DNA from: Okeania sp. SIO2B3
GTDB taxonomy: Bacteria > Cyanobacteriota > Cyanobacteriia > Cyanobacteriales > Microcoleaceae
Reading direction: 5' to 3'
Length of the DNA: 64,000 nt
Assembly (NCBI RefSeq): GCF_010672525.1
Contig: NZ_JAAHGH010000002.1
Span: 204,583-268,582, forward strand
The stretch's first letter is position 1. Each line of letters starts with the position of its first letter. Below are positions 30,051 through 39,400 of this stretch, in pieces. Position numbers and translations under genes: made by a program. Below the pieces are notes generated by a model that saw only the letters and a program-made list of their open reading frames with translations, was not told the origin of the DNA and ran no database searches.

Positions 30051-30345
30051 TGACACTCCACGGGATAAATCCGCGTGGATTCGTTACTAGGAGTTGTAAA
30101 TCGGGTTAAAACCACGATTTTCACATTGCTCGTAACAACCACATTGCCAGTACCGTACCGTAGTACGTATACAGCAGCAGTCCACGCTTACGGTGCCAAT
30201 TGCCACTACTCTCTCCGGCCAAAAGACCATTGAGGCTACTTTTTAAGTTTTCAAGTTAATTATAACACATTTTTTGACTACGGATTAAAATCCGCGCCCG
30301 TCGTTTCCATCCACCGCTTAAAAGAGGGTGGTTTCCCACTTACCG
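30051..30345 (-). other. IS200/IS605-like orphan right end with structured upstream sequence
   Basis: On the minus strand it ends CGAATCCACGCGGATTTATC then CCGTGGAGTGTCAA, the stem-loop plus GTGTCAA plan of tnpB element right ends. The 250 bases before it (to about 30345) are GC-richer than the surroundings and full of short palindromes such as ACTACGGTACGGTACTGG, but encode no TnpB. A second GGGTGGTTTCCCAC end lies near 30325-30340. I infer a non-autonomous derivative or solo guide-RNA region. Confidence 0.4.
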
Positions 30346-30489
30346 AAATTTTACGATGAAAGGGAAGAGGGAATAGGGAATAGGGAATAGGGAACGGAGA
30401 AGACAAATGTCTGTGCAATATTTGCGTAGCGCTATAGATAAAATGCTCTAAAATGCCTATGTTTACTCCTAGTATTATTGATAGAAATT

Positions 30490-31317
30490 ATGACAAGCCA
30501 AAGTTCGACTCCAGTAATTGTTAATGGTGCTGCGGGCAAGATGGGCCGTGAAGTAATAAAAGCTGTAGCAAATGCTAGTGACATGACTCTTTTTGGTGCC
30601 ATAGACCGCCAACCTGAGTATCTTGGTAAAGATGCTGGCGAATTGTGTGGTTGTGGAGAACTAGAAGTGCCAGTGATGGATGATTTACAGGGGATGTTAG
30701 TCATGGCCGCCCAGGAAAAACAACCAGCAGTAATGGTTGATTTTACTCACCCAGATAGTGTTTATGAAAATGTTCGTTCTGCTATTGCTTATGGTGTCAG
30801 ACCAGTGGTAGGAACTACAGGTCTTAGTCCAGAACAAATTCAGGACTTAGCAGAATTTGCAGAAAAAGCCAGTATTGGTACACTAATAATTCCTAACTTC
30901 TCTATTGGTATGGTTTTGCTCCAACAAGCAGCGATCGCCGCTTCCCAGCATTTCGATCATGTAGAAATTATTGAGTTACACCACAATCAAAAAGCTGATG
31001 CTCCTAGTGGTACTGCAATTAAAACTGCACAAATGCTATCAGAACTAGGAAAAACTTACAATGTACCTAATGTTGAAGAAACAGAAAAAATAGAAGGGGC
31101 CAGAGGTTGTTTAGCAGACGAAGGAATTAGGATTCATAGTGTACGCTTACCTGGTTTAATTGCTCATCAAGAAGTAATATTCGGTGGGCCTGGTCAAATT
31201 TATACCTTACGACACGATACATCAGATAGGTCTTGCTATATGCCTGGAGTTTTGTTAGCCATTCGTAAAATCCAATCTTTAACCAAACTAATCTATGGTT
31301 TAGAAAAGGTACTTTAG
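30490..31317 (+). CDS. dapB: 4-hydroxy-tetrahydrodipicolinate reductase
   Basis: About 275 residues. DapB reduces hydroxy-tetrahydrodipicolinate in lysine/diaminopimelate synthesis. Seen are the Rossmann motif [12 protein letters not shown], the [12 protein letters not shown] loop, [27 protein letters not shown] (the catalytic His-His/Lys signature) and [17 protein letters not shown]-like C-terminal block. I choose the ATG at 30490 (MTSQSSTP) over the in-frame ATG at 30478, because family members start just before the Rossmann strand. It converges with the next gene, the two stops lying almost back to back. Confidence 0.95.
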   Translation: MTSQSSTPVIVNGAAGKMGREVIKAVANASDMTLFGAIDRQPEYLGKDAGELCGCGELEVPVMDDLQGMLVMAAQEKQPAVMVDFTHPDSVYENVRSAIAYGVRPVVGTTGLSPEQIQDLAEFAEKASIGTLIIPNFSIGMVLLQQAAIAASQHFDHVEIIELHHNQKADAPSGTAIKTAQMLSELGKTYNVPNVEETEKIEGARGCLADEGIRIHSVRLPGLIAHQEVIFGGPGQIYTLRHDTSDRSCYMPGVLLAIRKIQSLTKLIYGLEKVL

Positions 31318-31318
31318 A

Positions 31319-32323
31319 CTAAGAACTACTGCGCCTACTACGTCTACTTTGGCGAGAACGAGTGGAGATATCGTATTCTAAAACTGCACCTATGCCAAAC
31401 AAAATCGCAGTAAATACAAAGAATACCTCTAATAAACCCCCACTTTCATAATCTCCTTCAATGCGGGAATCTGACCACTTAAAATACATATCAGCAATGT
31501 AAAGTGAAAATGTAGCAGCAGCAATCATCCGCCAAGACTGAGAAAAACGTCCACCCCAAAAAGCTAGAAGTAAAGCAGTAGCAATAATTAGTAAAAATAC
31601 ATCAGCAATGATATAGAACAAGTTTATGCTATAAGCAAATGGTTCTAACTGTCTATCTATACTTAGTACCCAAGACGGAGCCAAATTGGCCGATACTTCT
31701 TCTATATCTACCTCTTCTAAAACTGAAGTATCTGGAATAGATAATAGGCCAAATAATGAAGGATCGGCGACCCAAATAGCCAAAGCAATTCCTGCAACTG
31801 CTACTCCTGCCAAAACTCCCCACTGCCAAAATTCTAGATTTAGTCGTTTGGAAGTGACAGCCAAAGTCATACCCCAACCAATGAACAGGTAAGAAAAAAT
31901 GTAGAAAATATCTGCTAGTGAAACATCGGGGTCTAGTTCCCAAAGTAGTTCCCAACAACCAAAAACTACACCAGCAATAAAGTAGAATAATAATCCTAGA
32001 CCAATGCCCATCCATACATTGCGCCCACTAACCATTTGAGGACTTTGCCAATTTCTCAAGCAAACTATAGAGGCTAATAAGTAAGCTCCCAGTTCAAATA
32101 TGTAAGTACCAACAGAGTACCAAAAAGGTAATTCTTCGCCTGGTAAAGGCACACTAAACAGAAGAAAAAATAATAGGGCAAGTACACCCCAAATAAGACC
32201 AGTAATTACAATAGTCTGGGCTGAGAATAAGGACTTAGTAAGGGATGTAGATGATTTTTCTGAAGTGCTGCTCATAGGAATATTCTCATCAAGCTTAACT
32301 TTGGACACATATTTTTTCTCCAT
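31319..32323 (-). CDS. Conserved cyanobacterial membrane protein of unknown function
   Basis: 334 residues. The N-terminal 35 residues are Ser-rich and cytoplasmic-looking. About eight to nine hydrophobic segments follow (TIVITGLIWGVLALLFFLLF, VGTYIFELGAYLLASIV, GIGLGLLFYFIAGVVFGCW, IFYIFSYLFIGWGMTLAV, WGVLAGVAVAGIALAIWV, INLFYIIADVFLLIIATALL, and VFFVFTAILFGIGAVLEY at the end). The tail is Arg/Ser-rich (RSRQSRRSRRSSS). A start at the second Met (MSSTSEKSS) is also possible. No known domain is recognised. Confidence 0.7.
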   Translation of the reverse strand: MEKKYVSKVKLDENIPMSSTSEKSSTSLTKSLFSAQTIVITGLIWGVLALLFFLLFSVPLPGEELPFWYSVGTYIFELGAYLLASIVCLRNWQSPQMVSGRNVWMGIGLGLLFYFIAGVVFGCWELLWELDPDVSLADIFYIFSYLFIGWGMTLAVTSKRLNLEFWQWGVLAGVAVAGIALAIWVADPSLFGLLSIPDTSVLEEVDIEEVSANLAPSWVLSIDRQLEPFAYSINLFYIIADVFLLIIATALLLAFWGGRFSQSWRMIAAATFSLYIADMYFKWSDSRIEGDYESGGLLEVFFVFTAILFGIGAVLEYDISTRSRQSRRSRRSSS

Positions 32324-32779
32324 TTTTCACCATTTTTAGTCTTTTTTTGAGATTTATCAAAGGTATTAAGGAGATAAAAATAGACTTACTTTGTTTTTTT
32401 GACCGATCAATATTAAAGAAATAGACTTTTTTCATCAATCAAATTTAAATTAATGAATTTAACCTAGTATTAATTAAGATTGGACAAAAGAAGATCTTGA
32501 TAGACTCTTTGATTTTAAATGCTGTTTAAACAGATAAATACGATCTGATGCCAAACTTATTATGTAGCAACATTTTATTTTATTTAGACCGACCAATATC
32601 AATTTTTTACCGAAAAATTGTGGGTATGCGCCTCCCCTTTTAAGGGGATAAAAAAAGAGAATATTTCAGATTTCAATCCCAAGGCTTTCCTAGGTCATGC
32701 TGCGCAAACAGATAGAGGTACTGATAACTGATAACTGAAATGACCTAACTCCAGAAGTGATACTGGCAAACTTTTTAAA
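32324..32779. other. Intergenic, one dispersed repeat
   Basis: AT-rich spacer. 32608-32651 (TACCGAAAAATTGTGGGTAT...CCCCTTTTAAGGGG) is the reverse complement of the block at 13190-13234. At 32680-32745 a fragment of family B subterminal sequence (CCTAGGTCATGCTGCGCAAAC) occurs. No gene is seen. Confidence 0.6.
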
Positions 32780-33451
32780 TTACTTTACTGCCCATTGTTT
32801 ACCTTCAGGAAATTGATTTAGCCAAGCCATGAACTGAGTTTTCTCAGAATTAGGCATAGATTCTAAGATTTCATCAATACCTTCAGCAAAATTGGAATTA
32901 CCAAAATATTGTTCACCTAAATGATGGACTTCTTGCAGTAAAGTGTATAGATGAACTTCCCGCCAAGAAGGTAGTGGTAATTTTTTCACAGGATCGACAG
33001 TTAATAAAGCTTTAGTTGCATCAGGAGAATCAGTGTTAGGAAAGTTTCTGTTTTGAAGAAGCTTGGTAAAATCCTTATGAAAGGACTTGGCCTGTCGATT
33101 ACCTAATAAATCTTCTACATCAAAGTAAAGAGCTTGTACTAGCAACAAACAACCTTGAATAAAGGAAGGAGTAATGGCATCCTCATCTTTTGAGTCTTCA
33201 TTACTAAGTTGCTCTAAGCGGACTTTTCCCCAAACACTATATCGATCAGGTTCCTCTAGTAAAACACAAGCTTTACCACGATTATCTGTTAAATCCCGCC
33301 AGAAGGATCTAGCTTCTTCAGCTTGCTCGGCCTTAAAAAGACTGATTAAGCGAAAAGTTTGCCCTTGATAACTAAGAATAGGGATCTGTTGATCCTTTTT
33401 TGGGTGTTGAATACTTGTAATTTCAACATCTTGCCTTTTCAGAATAAACAT
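32780..33451 (-). CDS. Conserved cyanobacterial hypothetical protein (Npun_F0813-like)
   Basis: A 223-residue soluble protein. It begins MFILKRQDVEITSIQHPKK and has RDLTDNRGKACVLLEEPDRY and YSVWGKVRLEQLS, blocks I recall as typical of a cyanobacteria-restricted family often labelled Npun_F0813. The second half is helical (EVHHLGEQYFGN). No enzymatic motif, signal or membrane segment. Function unknown. Start ATG at 33451 is supported by the conserved N-terminus. Confidence 0.72.
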   Translation of the reverse strand: MFILKRQDVEITSIQHPKKDQQIPILSYQGQTFRLISLFKAEQAEEARSFWRDLTDNRGKACVLLEEPDRYSVWGKVRLEQLSNEDSKDEDAITPSFIQGCLLLVQALYFDVEDLLGNRQAKSFHKDFTKLLQNRNFPNTDSPDATKALLTVDPVKKLPLPSWREVHLYTLLQEVHHLGEQYFGNSNFAEGIDEILESMPNSEKTQFMAWLNQFPEGKQWAVK

Positions 33452-34360
33452 GACACTTTACATTTGACTCCCATAATTACCTGGGGTACTATTGGGTAAT
33501 TGTAATCTGTTTGAGATTTGTTAACATTTGTTTACAAATACTTCCTGTTTCTAGCTAGAAGTGTCGGCACCACCTAGTCCACAGGGTTTGACTGTCACAC
33601 CTGACCACCAATTAAAAACACGATCTGAAAAAAATTTCTATTTTCTTCCCTAGTTAGCTCCCTAGTTAGAATGGTTTGATCAGCTTTCAAAGCATTTAGC
33701 ATATCCTTACCAATAATTAATGAATCCTCTCGCATAGATTTAATTTTATGTATATTTTTCTATAAAAGTAATAGGTATTTTGGCAAGCAAAGTTTTAAGC
33801 TATGCTTTGCTGATATACAACTTGCGATTTTTCAATCTATATGTGGTATTAGTAAACAAGTAGTAATTTTTACAACTTGCCTCCTAAGCATAAATAAGGA
33901 TGTACTCATAAATATCTTTACATATTTAGGACTACCCTATAAATAATATAACTCCCTCAAACAAAAGCTAAAATTGTATTGGATATTGTTAATGTTATAG
34001 ATATTATGAAAGATTTACCATACTTTATAATACTATTGTGTCGGAGGTTAGGGCAATTAAACTCTTGGGGCGTGGAGTATCAAATAACTATCACAAAAAT
34101 AGAATTTTAGAGATTTTTAATTTTTTGGGGGGTCATTTGACATAATAATTATCCTTAAGGATAATATTATTCTCAATTCTTAAGATACTTGTACTTAAAT
34201 TAATCTCAAGATCGATGATCGACTTGCGTATTTGGAGATTTGCCAACTAAATGTCGCTCTTGGCCTCCCATTATCATCTCCGATTTAACGGCAGAGGAAT
34301 CGTCACCTGCAAAAAAACTCATCTCTACAGTAAAGTAAAAAGAATTATGCTATAATTAAT
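33452..34360. other. Long AT-rich intergenic region, no gene seen
   Basis: No credible open frame. Near 33555-33600 is a copy of the CCTAGTCCACAG...GACTGTCAC string also seen at 5195-5225. At 34262-34310, CATCTCCGATTTAACGG...GAATCG resembles the hairpin at 35664-35705 and may be another orphan element end. Confidence 0.55.
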
Positions 34361-34384
34361 CTCATCAGGATTAGCAATAATAGG

Positions 34385-34637
34385 CACCTGATTGCAGAAC
34401 CGAGGCAACTCAAGCTCTGGGGTTCAACTGGTGAAGTCCTAGCAATTTCCGATTTGTCGGTAAAATCTTGAAGGTAGCTAGGTGAGTGCAGAACTGGACA
34501 GTACAAAATGGCAGTTGGTCTCATCGTTGCTGCCTGTGGACGCTCGCGAGGATGCTCAACCAGCAGAAGCAGGAAGCCCTTTTCCGTGAGGGAGGGAAGC
34601 TCTCGTTAAGCTAGCGCTATAACGAGGGATAATGTCA
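34385..34637 (+). other. GC-rich structured segment ending in IS200/IS605-like right-end hairpin
   Basis: A 250-bp island of higher GC with many complementary short arms (for example CCGATTTGTCGG, CCAGTTGGT..). It ends GAAGCTCTCGTTAAGC ... GCTATAACGAGGGATAATGTCA. The last part follows the same hairpin plan as the tnpB element right end near 61705-61736 and the orphan ends at 26451 and 30051. It stops 43 bp before a tRNA gene. I infer an orphan tnpB-type guide-RNA/right-end remnant; an unrelated structured small RNA is the alternative. Confidence 0.38.
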
Positions 34638-34680
34638 TTTAGAATAATAAAGAGTAATTTCAATCTGATGGTTGAAAATT

Positions 34681-34754
34681 GGGTGCGTAACTCAGTTGGA
34701 TAGAGTAGCGACCTTCTAAGTCGCGAGTCGCAGGTTCGAATCCTGCCGCACCCG
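34681..34754 (+). tRNA. tRNA-Arg (TCT)
   Basis: 74 nt. Acceptor GGGTGCG pairs with CGCACCC, discriminator G. D arm is ACTCAGTTGGATAGAGT, anticodon stem GCGAC/GTCGC with loop CTTCTAA (anticodon TCT), and T arm GCAGG-TTCGAAT-CCTGC. No CCA encoded, no intron. Confidence 0.96.
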
Positions 34755-34972
34755 TAGATGCTGAATTTAAAAGTTTCCTAGATACAGCAAATATTTTAGG
34801 TTTTCTCTAGTTACCTCCTTGACTATTGAGTTTAAATCTCAGTCACAGCAATAATTTAGCTTTTGACCTTTCATTTTAGACTTTTGGCTTTTATGATATA
34901 ACTGCGATCTAGCACTAATTTCATATAAACTGTGGATTGATTCATACCACTAGGAGAACATTGTAAACAAAA

Positions 34973-35179
34973 ATGGAAATAGGTCAGAAAGTAAAAGTAA
35001 AAGGTATCAAACAAAAGCCTATACCACCTGCAACTATCATTGACCAACTGAAGAAAAGTCCAATTGGTACAATAAAGGAATTCAGAATGGTAGACGGTAG
35101 TGGAATCGGCTTTTGGGTCGAATTTGAAGAAAACATAGGTACTTGGTTTTTTGAAGAGGAATTAACGCCTATCTCTTAA
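34973..35179 (+). CDS. PetP-like DUF2862 protein, cytochrome b6f-associated
   Basis: 68 residues, beginning MEIGQKVKVKGIK and ending DGSGIGFWVEFEENIGTWFF-EEEL. The MEIGQKV start, the MVDGSG turn and the TWFFE(D/E)E end are the hallmarks of DUF2862, an SH3-like fold. A cyanobacterial member is the PetP subunit of the cytochrome b6f complex, implicated in tuning electron flow. Family length is about 65-70, so this is complete. Several paralogues can exist in one genome, so the assignment to petP itself is probable, not certain. Confidence 0.82.
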   Translation: MEIGQKVKVKGIKQKPIPPATIIDQLKKSPIGTIKEFRMVDGSGIGFWVEFEENIGTWFFEEELTPIS

Positions 35180-36446
35180 CAGCTTTGAAAAACCTAGCCA
35201 AAGAAAGGACATTTCTAAGGTTGTCTCTCAAGGGTTGCAGATCGAGTCTGAAGTGACTACGTTGGCAGGTCACGACCACCATAAGTGAACTCCAGCACAT
35301 AAGCTGGTCGCTCTAAATTAAGGACAGCGTTTAATAGCGCCAATTGGAAGTGGGTTTGACACCGAAGCGTGTTTAGAGCATGAACAAGCCTGGCCAACAC
35401 GATCGAGGAACACTTTACTGAAAAGGAATAGACACCACAATGTCTAATTAAAAGTTGTGCATAAATAAAGATGGTTATACCTATACATTATTGTCCACAA
35501 TTGTCTATAAATGTCCAGGAAAATGCTGTCTAAAACTTAACAGATGCTGTAGCAGAAGGAAGAAGGAAGAAGGCAGAAGGAAAAATCTGATGTTGTCTGA
35601 GTTTTCCGCTTTTGATATGTCCTCTTCTTTCCTTCGACTGCTATCTAAAATGGAGCTTTGAGGACTCCCGGTATAATCTCCGATTTACCGGGAGATGAAT
35701 CGCGACGAAAATAAAAACAGATACTGACCAAGACTAGCAAGAGTTTAACTTAACATCACACTCAGATAGAACCCACATTTTGCACTACAAAATGTAGTAT
35801 ACAATCAGGAGGACTGAGTCATATCATGTCCGGTTGAATAGTTACACTTTGGAGGAGTTCATTAATGGATAATGGATAATGAATAATGGATAATAATTAC
35901 CTCTGGTTAAAACCGTTACGGAATTGAATATCAGGAAATATTATTTCTTCTCTTGGTCTCATGGATATGGCGAGGTCTCCTCGCCATCCCACCCTGCGGG
36001 AAGCTACGCTTTTTCCTGACGGAATGCTCCGCAAACATGTCGCGTAGCGTTAACGGAGTTGTGCGCCAGCAAAACGACCGCTTTTTCCCCTTAAAAGGGG
36101 AGGCTTCAAGGCGCGAATTATTTAATTATTAATTATTAATTATTCGGTAATATAGAAAAAAAGTATTGCTTTTAGTATCAATTTATATCATAAATTACTG
36201 ATCCCTATTATATAGAATCCGGTTATATACTATATGTTTATAACCATACTTCAAGCCTTCCATCTCCTCTACTCCCCTACTCCCTTACTCCCCTACTCCC
36301 TTACTCCCCTACTCCCCTACTCCCCCAACTATATAATTAAGTGTTCAACTGCATTTGATATTAGAGCGGGAGCAAGATGCTCCCACTGACTATACCGTGA
36401 GCAAAATTATCAGAACGGGAGCAAGATACTCCGACTGATTATACCA
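35180..36446. other. Intergenic region with structured and repetitive DNA, no gene seen
   Basis: 35205-35440 is GC-richer and hairpin-rich (GACACCACAATGTC near its end) but unassigned. 35666-35695 is a perfect-stem hairpin CTCCCGGTA...TACCGGGAG; read on the minus strand, it again matches the plan of an IS605-like right end. A family D end is at 35821. 35946-36105 is a family C repeat. 36213-36345 is a repeat (TATATAGAATCCGGTTATA ... CCCCCAACTATATAATTAAG) enclosing CTCCCCTACTCCCTTA runs and recurring at 46478-46612. Confidence 0.55.
35946..36105. repeat. Family C dispersed repeat (ATGGCGAGG-CCTCGCCAT hairpin)
   Basis: It contains ATGGCGAGGTCTCCTCGCCAT, then CGGAATGCTCCGCAAACATG, GCGTAGCGTTAACGG, AACGACCGCTTTTTCC and a CCCCTTAAAAGGGG palindrome. 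Copies: 44405-44575 (inverted), 57469-57580 (shorter) and the right edge of the window (about 63935-64000, inverted). No ORF; the many nested palindromes suggest a composite mobile repeat. Confidence 0.65.
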
Positions 36447-39400
36447 TTACAATGTATCACTAGAAGCTTTTAACTCACAAACCATTCCAGAACAAGCGGG
36501 GTCTTGGGGTCCCATCTCTGGTAATTCACTCGCTAACACATAAGCATTCATCAACTCGGAAAAATTATCGGACTTGCGACGACGCAATACATCTTCTTGC
36601 ATTTTTTCATATTCCTCCTGAGATATGTGTTCAAATGGCAACCGGGGAAACGGTGCATCAAACCGCGCTAACAACGCTGAGGAAATATAACCCTCGTCAT
36701 CGCGAATTGCTTCATAAATGCGTTTGCCCAAAGGTTCAATTTCTGCTTCCGTTAATAAAATGGTACTACTGCTGTTGTGAGTCGTCCAATGTTGTTGTAC
36801 TCCCATGTAAAAATCAAACATAGCAGTAGCGCTGAACTTCTCAATGGCAATCTCTTCAACTCCAGGTAAATCTATCCAAGATACCTGTACTGGAATTTCT
36901 ACTAACCATTCTTTAGCGCGATCGTCAAAAGGATCGTTCAGTAAATTTCCATTTTCATCTTTGCTTGACTGCCCAGGAATCACGGAATAACCGTAGTCAA
37001 GACAAGCTAATGCTACGGGGTCATTTTTGGCAAAAGTAATCCGTCGTACCCACCACAACCCAAAAGGAGGATGCCAACCGGGAGCTGCATTTGTTAGCAG
37101 AGATTTGGTGCCACTGGGTTGAACTGTTGTACAACGGTTTGGACGTTTGAGGTTGTGGCGATCGCAATAATCCCATACTCCCCGATGTACTATTTCGCGC
37201 CAACGGGTCAAATATTCTGCTTCCTGTTGTTTAAATTCTAGACCTTGAATAGTTGCTGGACGACCTGCTTGCCACCAACGCAACCATTCAATGCCAAAAG
37301 CTTTTACAAAAAAGTCAAATAAACCTGTGAAAGATACTCCCACAATTGGGTCTAATTCTCGACTATAACGATAGCGAGGTTCGACGAATTTATGGTTAAG
37401 TAAGGTTGCCACAGAAAGGGCGCCTGCGGTAAAAGCTTCTTCTTGTTCTTTGTGGTTATTTGGGTCAATTTGATTGAGATGAATTTCTGACAAATTACAA
37501 TTTCCTGTCAAGGTATTGCCAAAAACACCTTTATGAAATTCTGGTTCTTCAAAACAATAAGTGTCATGTATTCCTGGTAATTCTTCAACACTTTCAATTG
37601 TTTGATTGTTCTGTTTTAACTCTGTAGACTGGGCATCTTGCCCGGTCATCAATTTACAAGGAATTTCACTACAATCAGTTATTTGTAAGTAGTAAAGGTC
37701 TTTATTTCTTTCTCTTAAATTTGTAGTAGAACCGCGACTTGTCATTGAATTTACTGATGCACGAATACCACATTTTGTCAACAGTAATTGTAGTCTTTTT
37801 GCCTGCTCATAATCAGACAAATAAATTATAATTCCATGACCTTTAGTATTAGAACCGTCTGCATCTGCTAATCCGGCGATAAAAGCTAGAATAGCTGGTT
37901 TATTCCAATTAGCAATGGTATTTAAAGCATCAGGTTCAGTTTGTAGACGACGCAGTAATTCTTCAGAGAATCCTAAATCTGTGACATCAACAAAAGCAGG
38001 TAGATAATTATAGTTTCGTTCTACTGACTTATTACCAGCAACAATTAATTCAGCTTTGTGAGAATCAAGCCGAATTTTAGCATTACCATTTTTGTCTAAT
38101 GTTCCATCACCTACTGCCACGCCTAGTGTATAGGCGTAAGATAAATTGATAGAATTTCCATCCTGATAATCTATGACAAAAGGTTCGGTATGTAAAACAT
38201 ATTTGCTATGAGTTAGCAAATCTTTTGTTTGTACTTCTTGATAGTTTTTACCAAACCTATCTTTAACAAAAAATCGGTGATATTCTGTCACATCTAGATA
38301 GGAACCATCCCCAAATTTAACCCGGTATAATTTTCTGTCTTTTCCTGTTTTAAAAGGAATTATTTGACTCCAATTTTTGCCGTTCCAAATTTCAACTTTT
38401 TGACCAACAACATCTTTGATTTTGTGAATACTGTCGCGAGTAATTAATAGAGTATCTCCGCTGACACAGTGAAAATTTGAACCAATAATTTCGCCGCAAT
38501 TGTGAGTTAAACAACCATTAGCAATGAAAGAATTAGTTAAAGGAACGTGCAAATCATAAACAACTTCTTCTCCAAATTCTTCAACTTTTTTCACCTTTGA
38601 GGTAAACTTAGAATTAATGGTTGACTCAAAATAATTAGGTAATGGTTTTAGCAGCCATTTTTCAGCTTTAATATTCTTACTTGGCGATAGTGGAAAGCCA
38701 ATTAATTGTTGAAATAAATTAAAGTTAAAAGTAGAGAGAAATAGTCCATAACTGCCTCGGTATAAGCTGATTTTCTCAGTTCCATCAACAGTTGTATAAG
38801 GCACACCTCTGTAACCTTTTTCCCTAATTAATCGAACTGTACTAATAATGCCTAAATTAGATAGAATCAATTGAATTTGTTGGAGTAGCTTTTCCGAACG
38901 CATAGTTAGTTTGATTCTTCTGGAATCTTTATCTACTGAACCATCAGCACTAAAAATTCCTTGTAAAAAACCAATTAAAACTTCCTGAGATTGACTAAGA
39001 AAATTATTAGGAAGTTCTTCTTTTCCAACTATACCTAGATCGGTAAAAAACTTTTCTAATTTAGGAGATTGAGTCTGGAATTCATAGGACTTACGGACGG
39101 ACACTAAATTTACTGAGGGCGAATGCCATTCGCCCCTACATATGGCGTTTTCAAGGTGAATTGGCGTAAGTCCTGATTCACAGACTCCTTTATGCGGTGT
39201 AGTTACATATTCTTTTCCTGTAATAACTGCTTTTCCAATAATATTGTAGGCAGTTTCATACTCATCTTGATTAAAAACAAACCCTTTAGCAAAGTGGTCT
39301 TGCTTCCTATGAAGGGGAAATGTTTTTGGAGAGTTGCTCAAATCCCCACAAAAACAACTTCTGACTTCTGACTTCCCCTCCTGGGAGGGGTTAGGGGTGG

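Noticed and set aside
34385-34754. A type V-K CRISPR-associated transposon next to the tRNA gene
   Set aside because: Such elements insert near tRNA genes and have structured RNAs, but no Cas12k, TnsB, TnsC or TniQ genes and no repeat-spacer unit are present.
35205-35440. RNase P RNA, tmRNA, 6S RNA or SRP RNA in the GC-richer stretch after the PetP gene
   Set aside because: I could not find the RNase P P4 string (GAGGAAAGTC), the tmRNA acceptor ends or the SRP loop; left as unassigned structured DNA.
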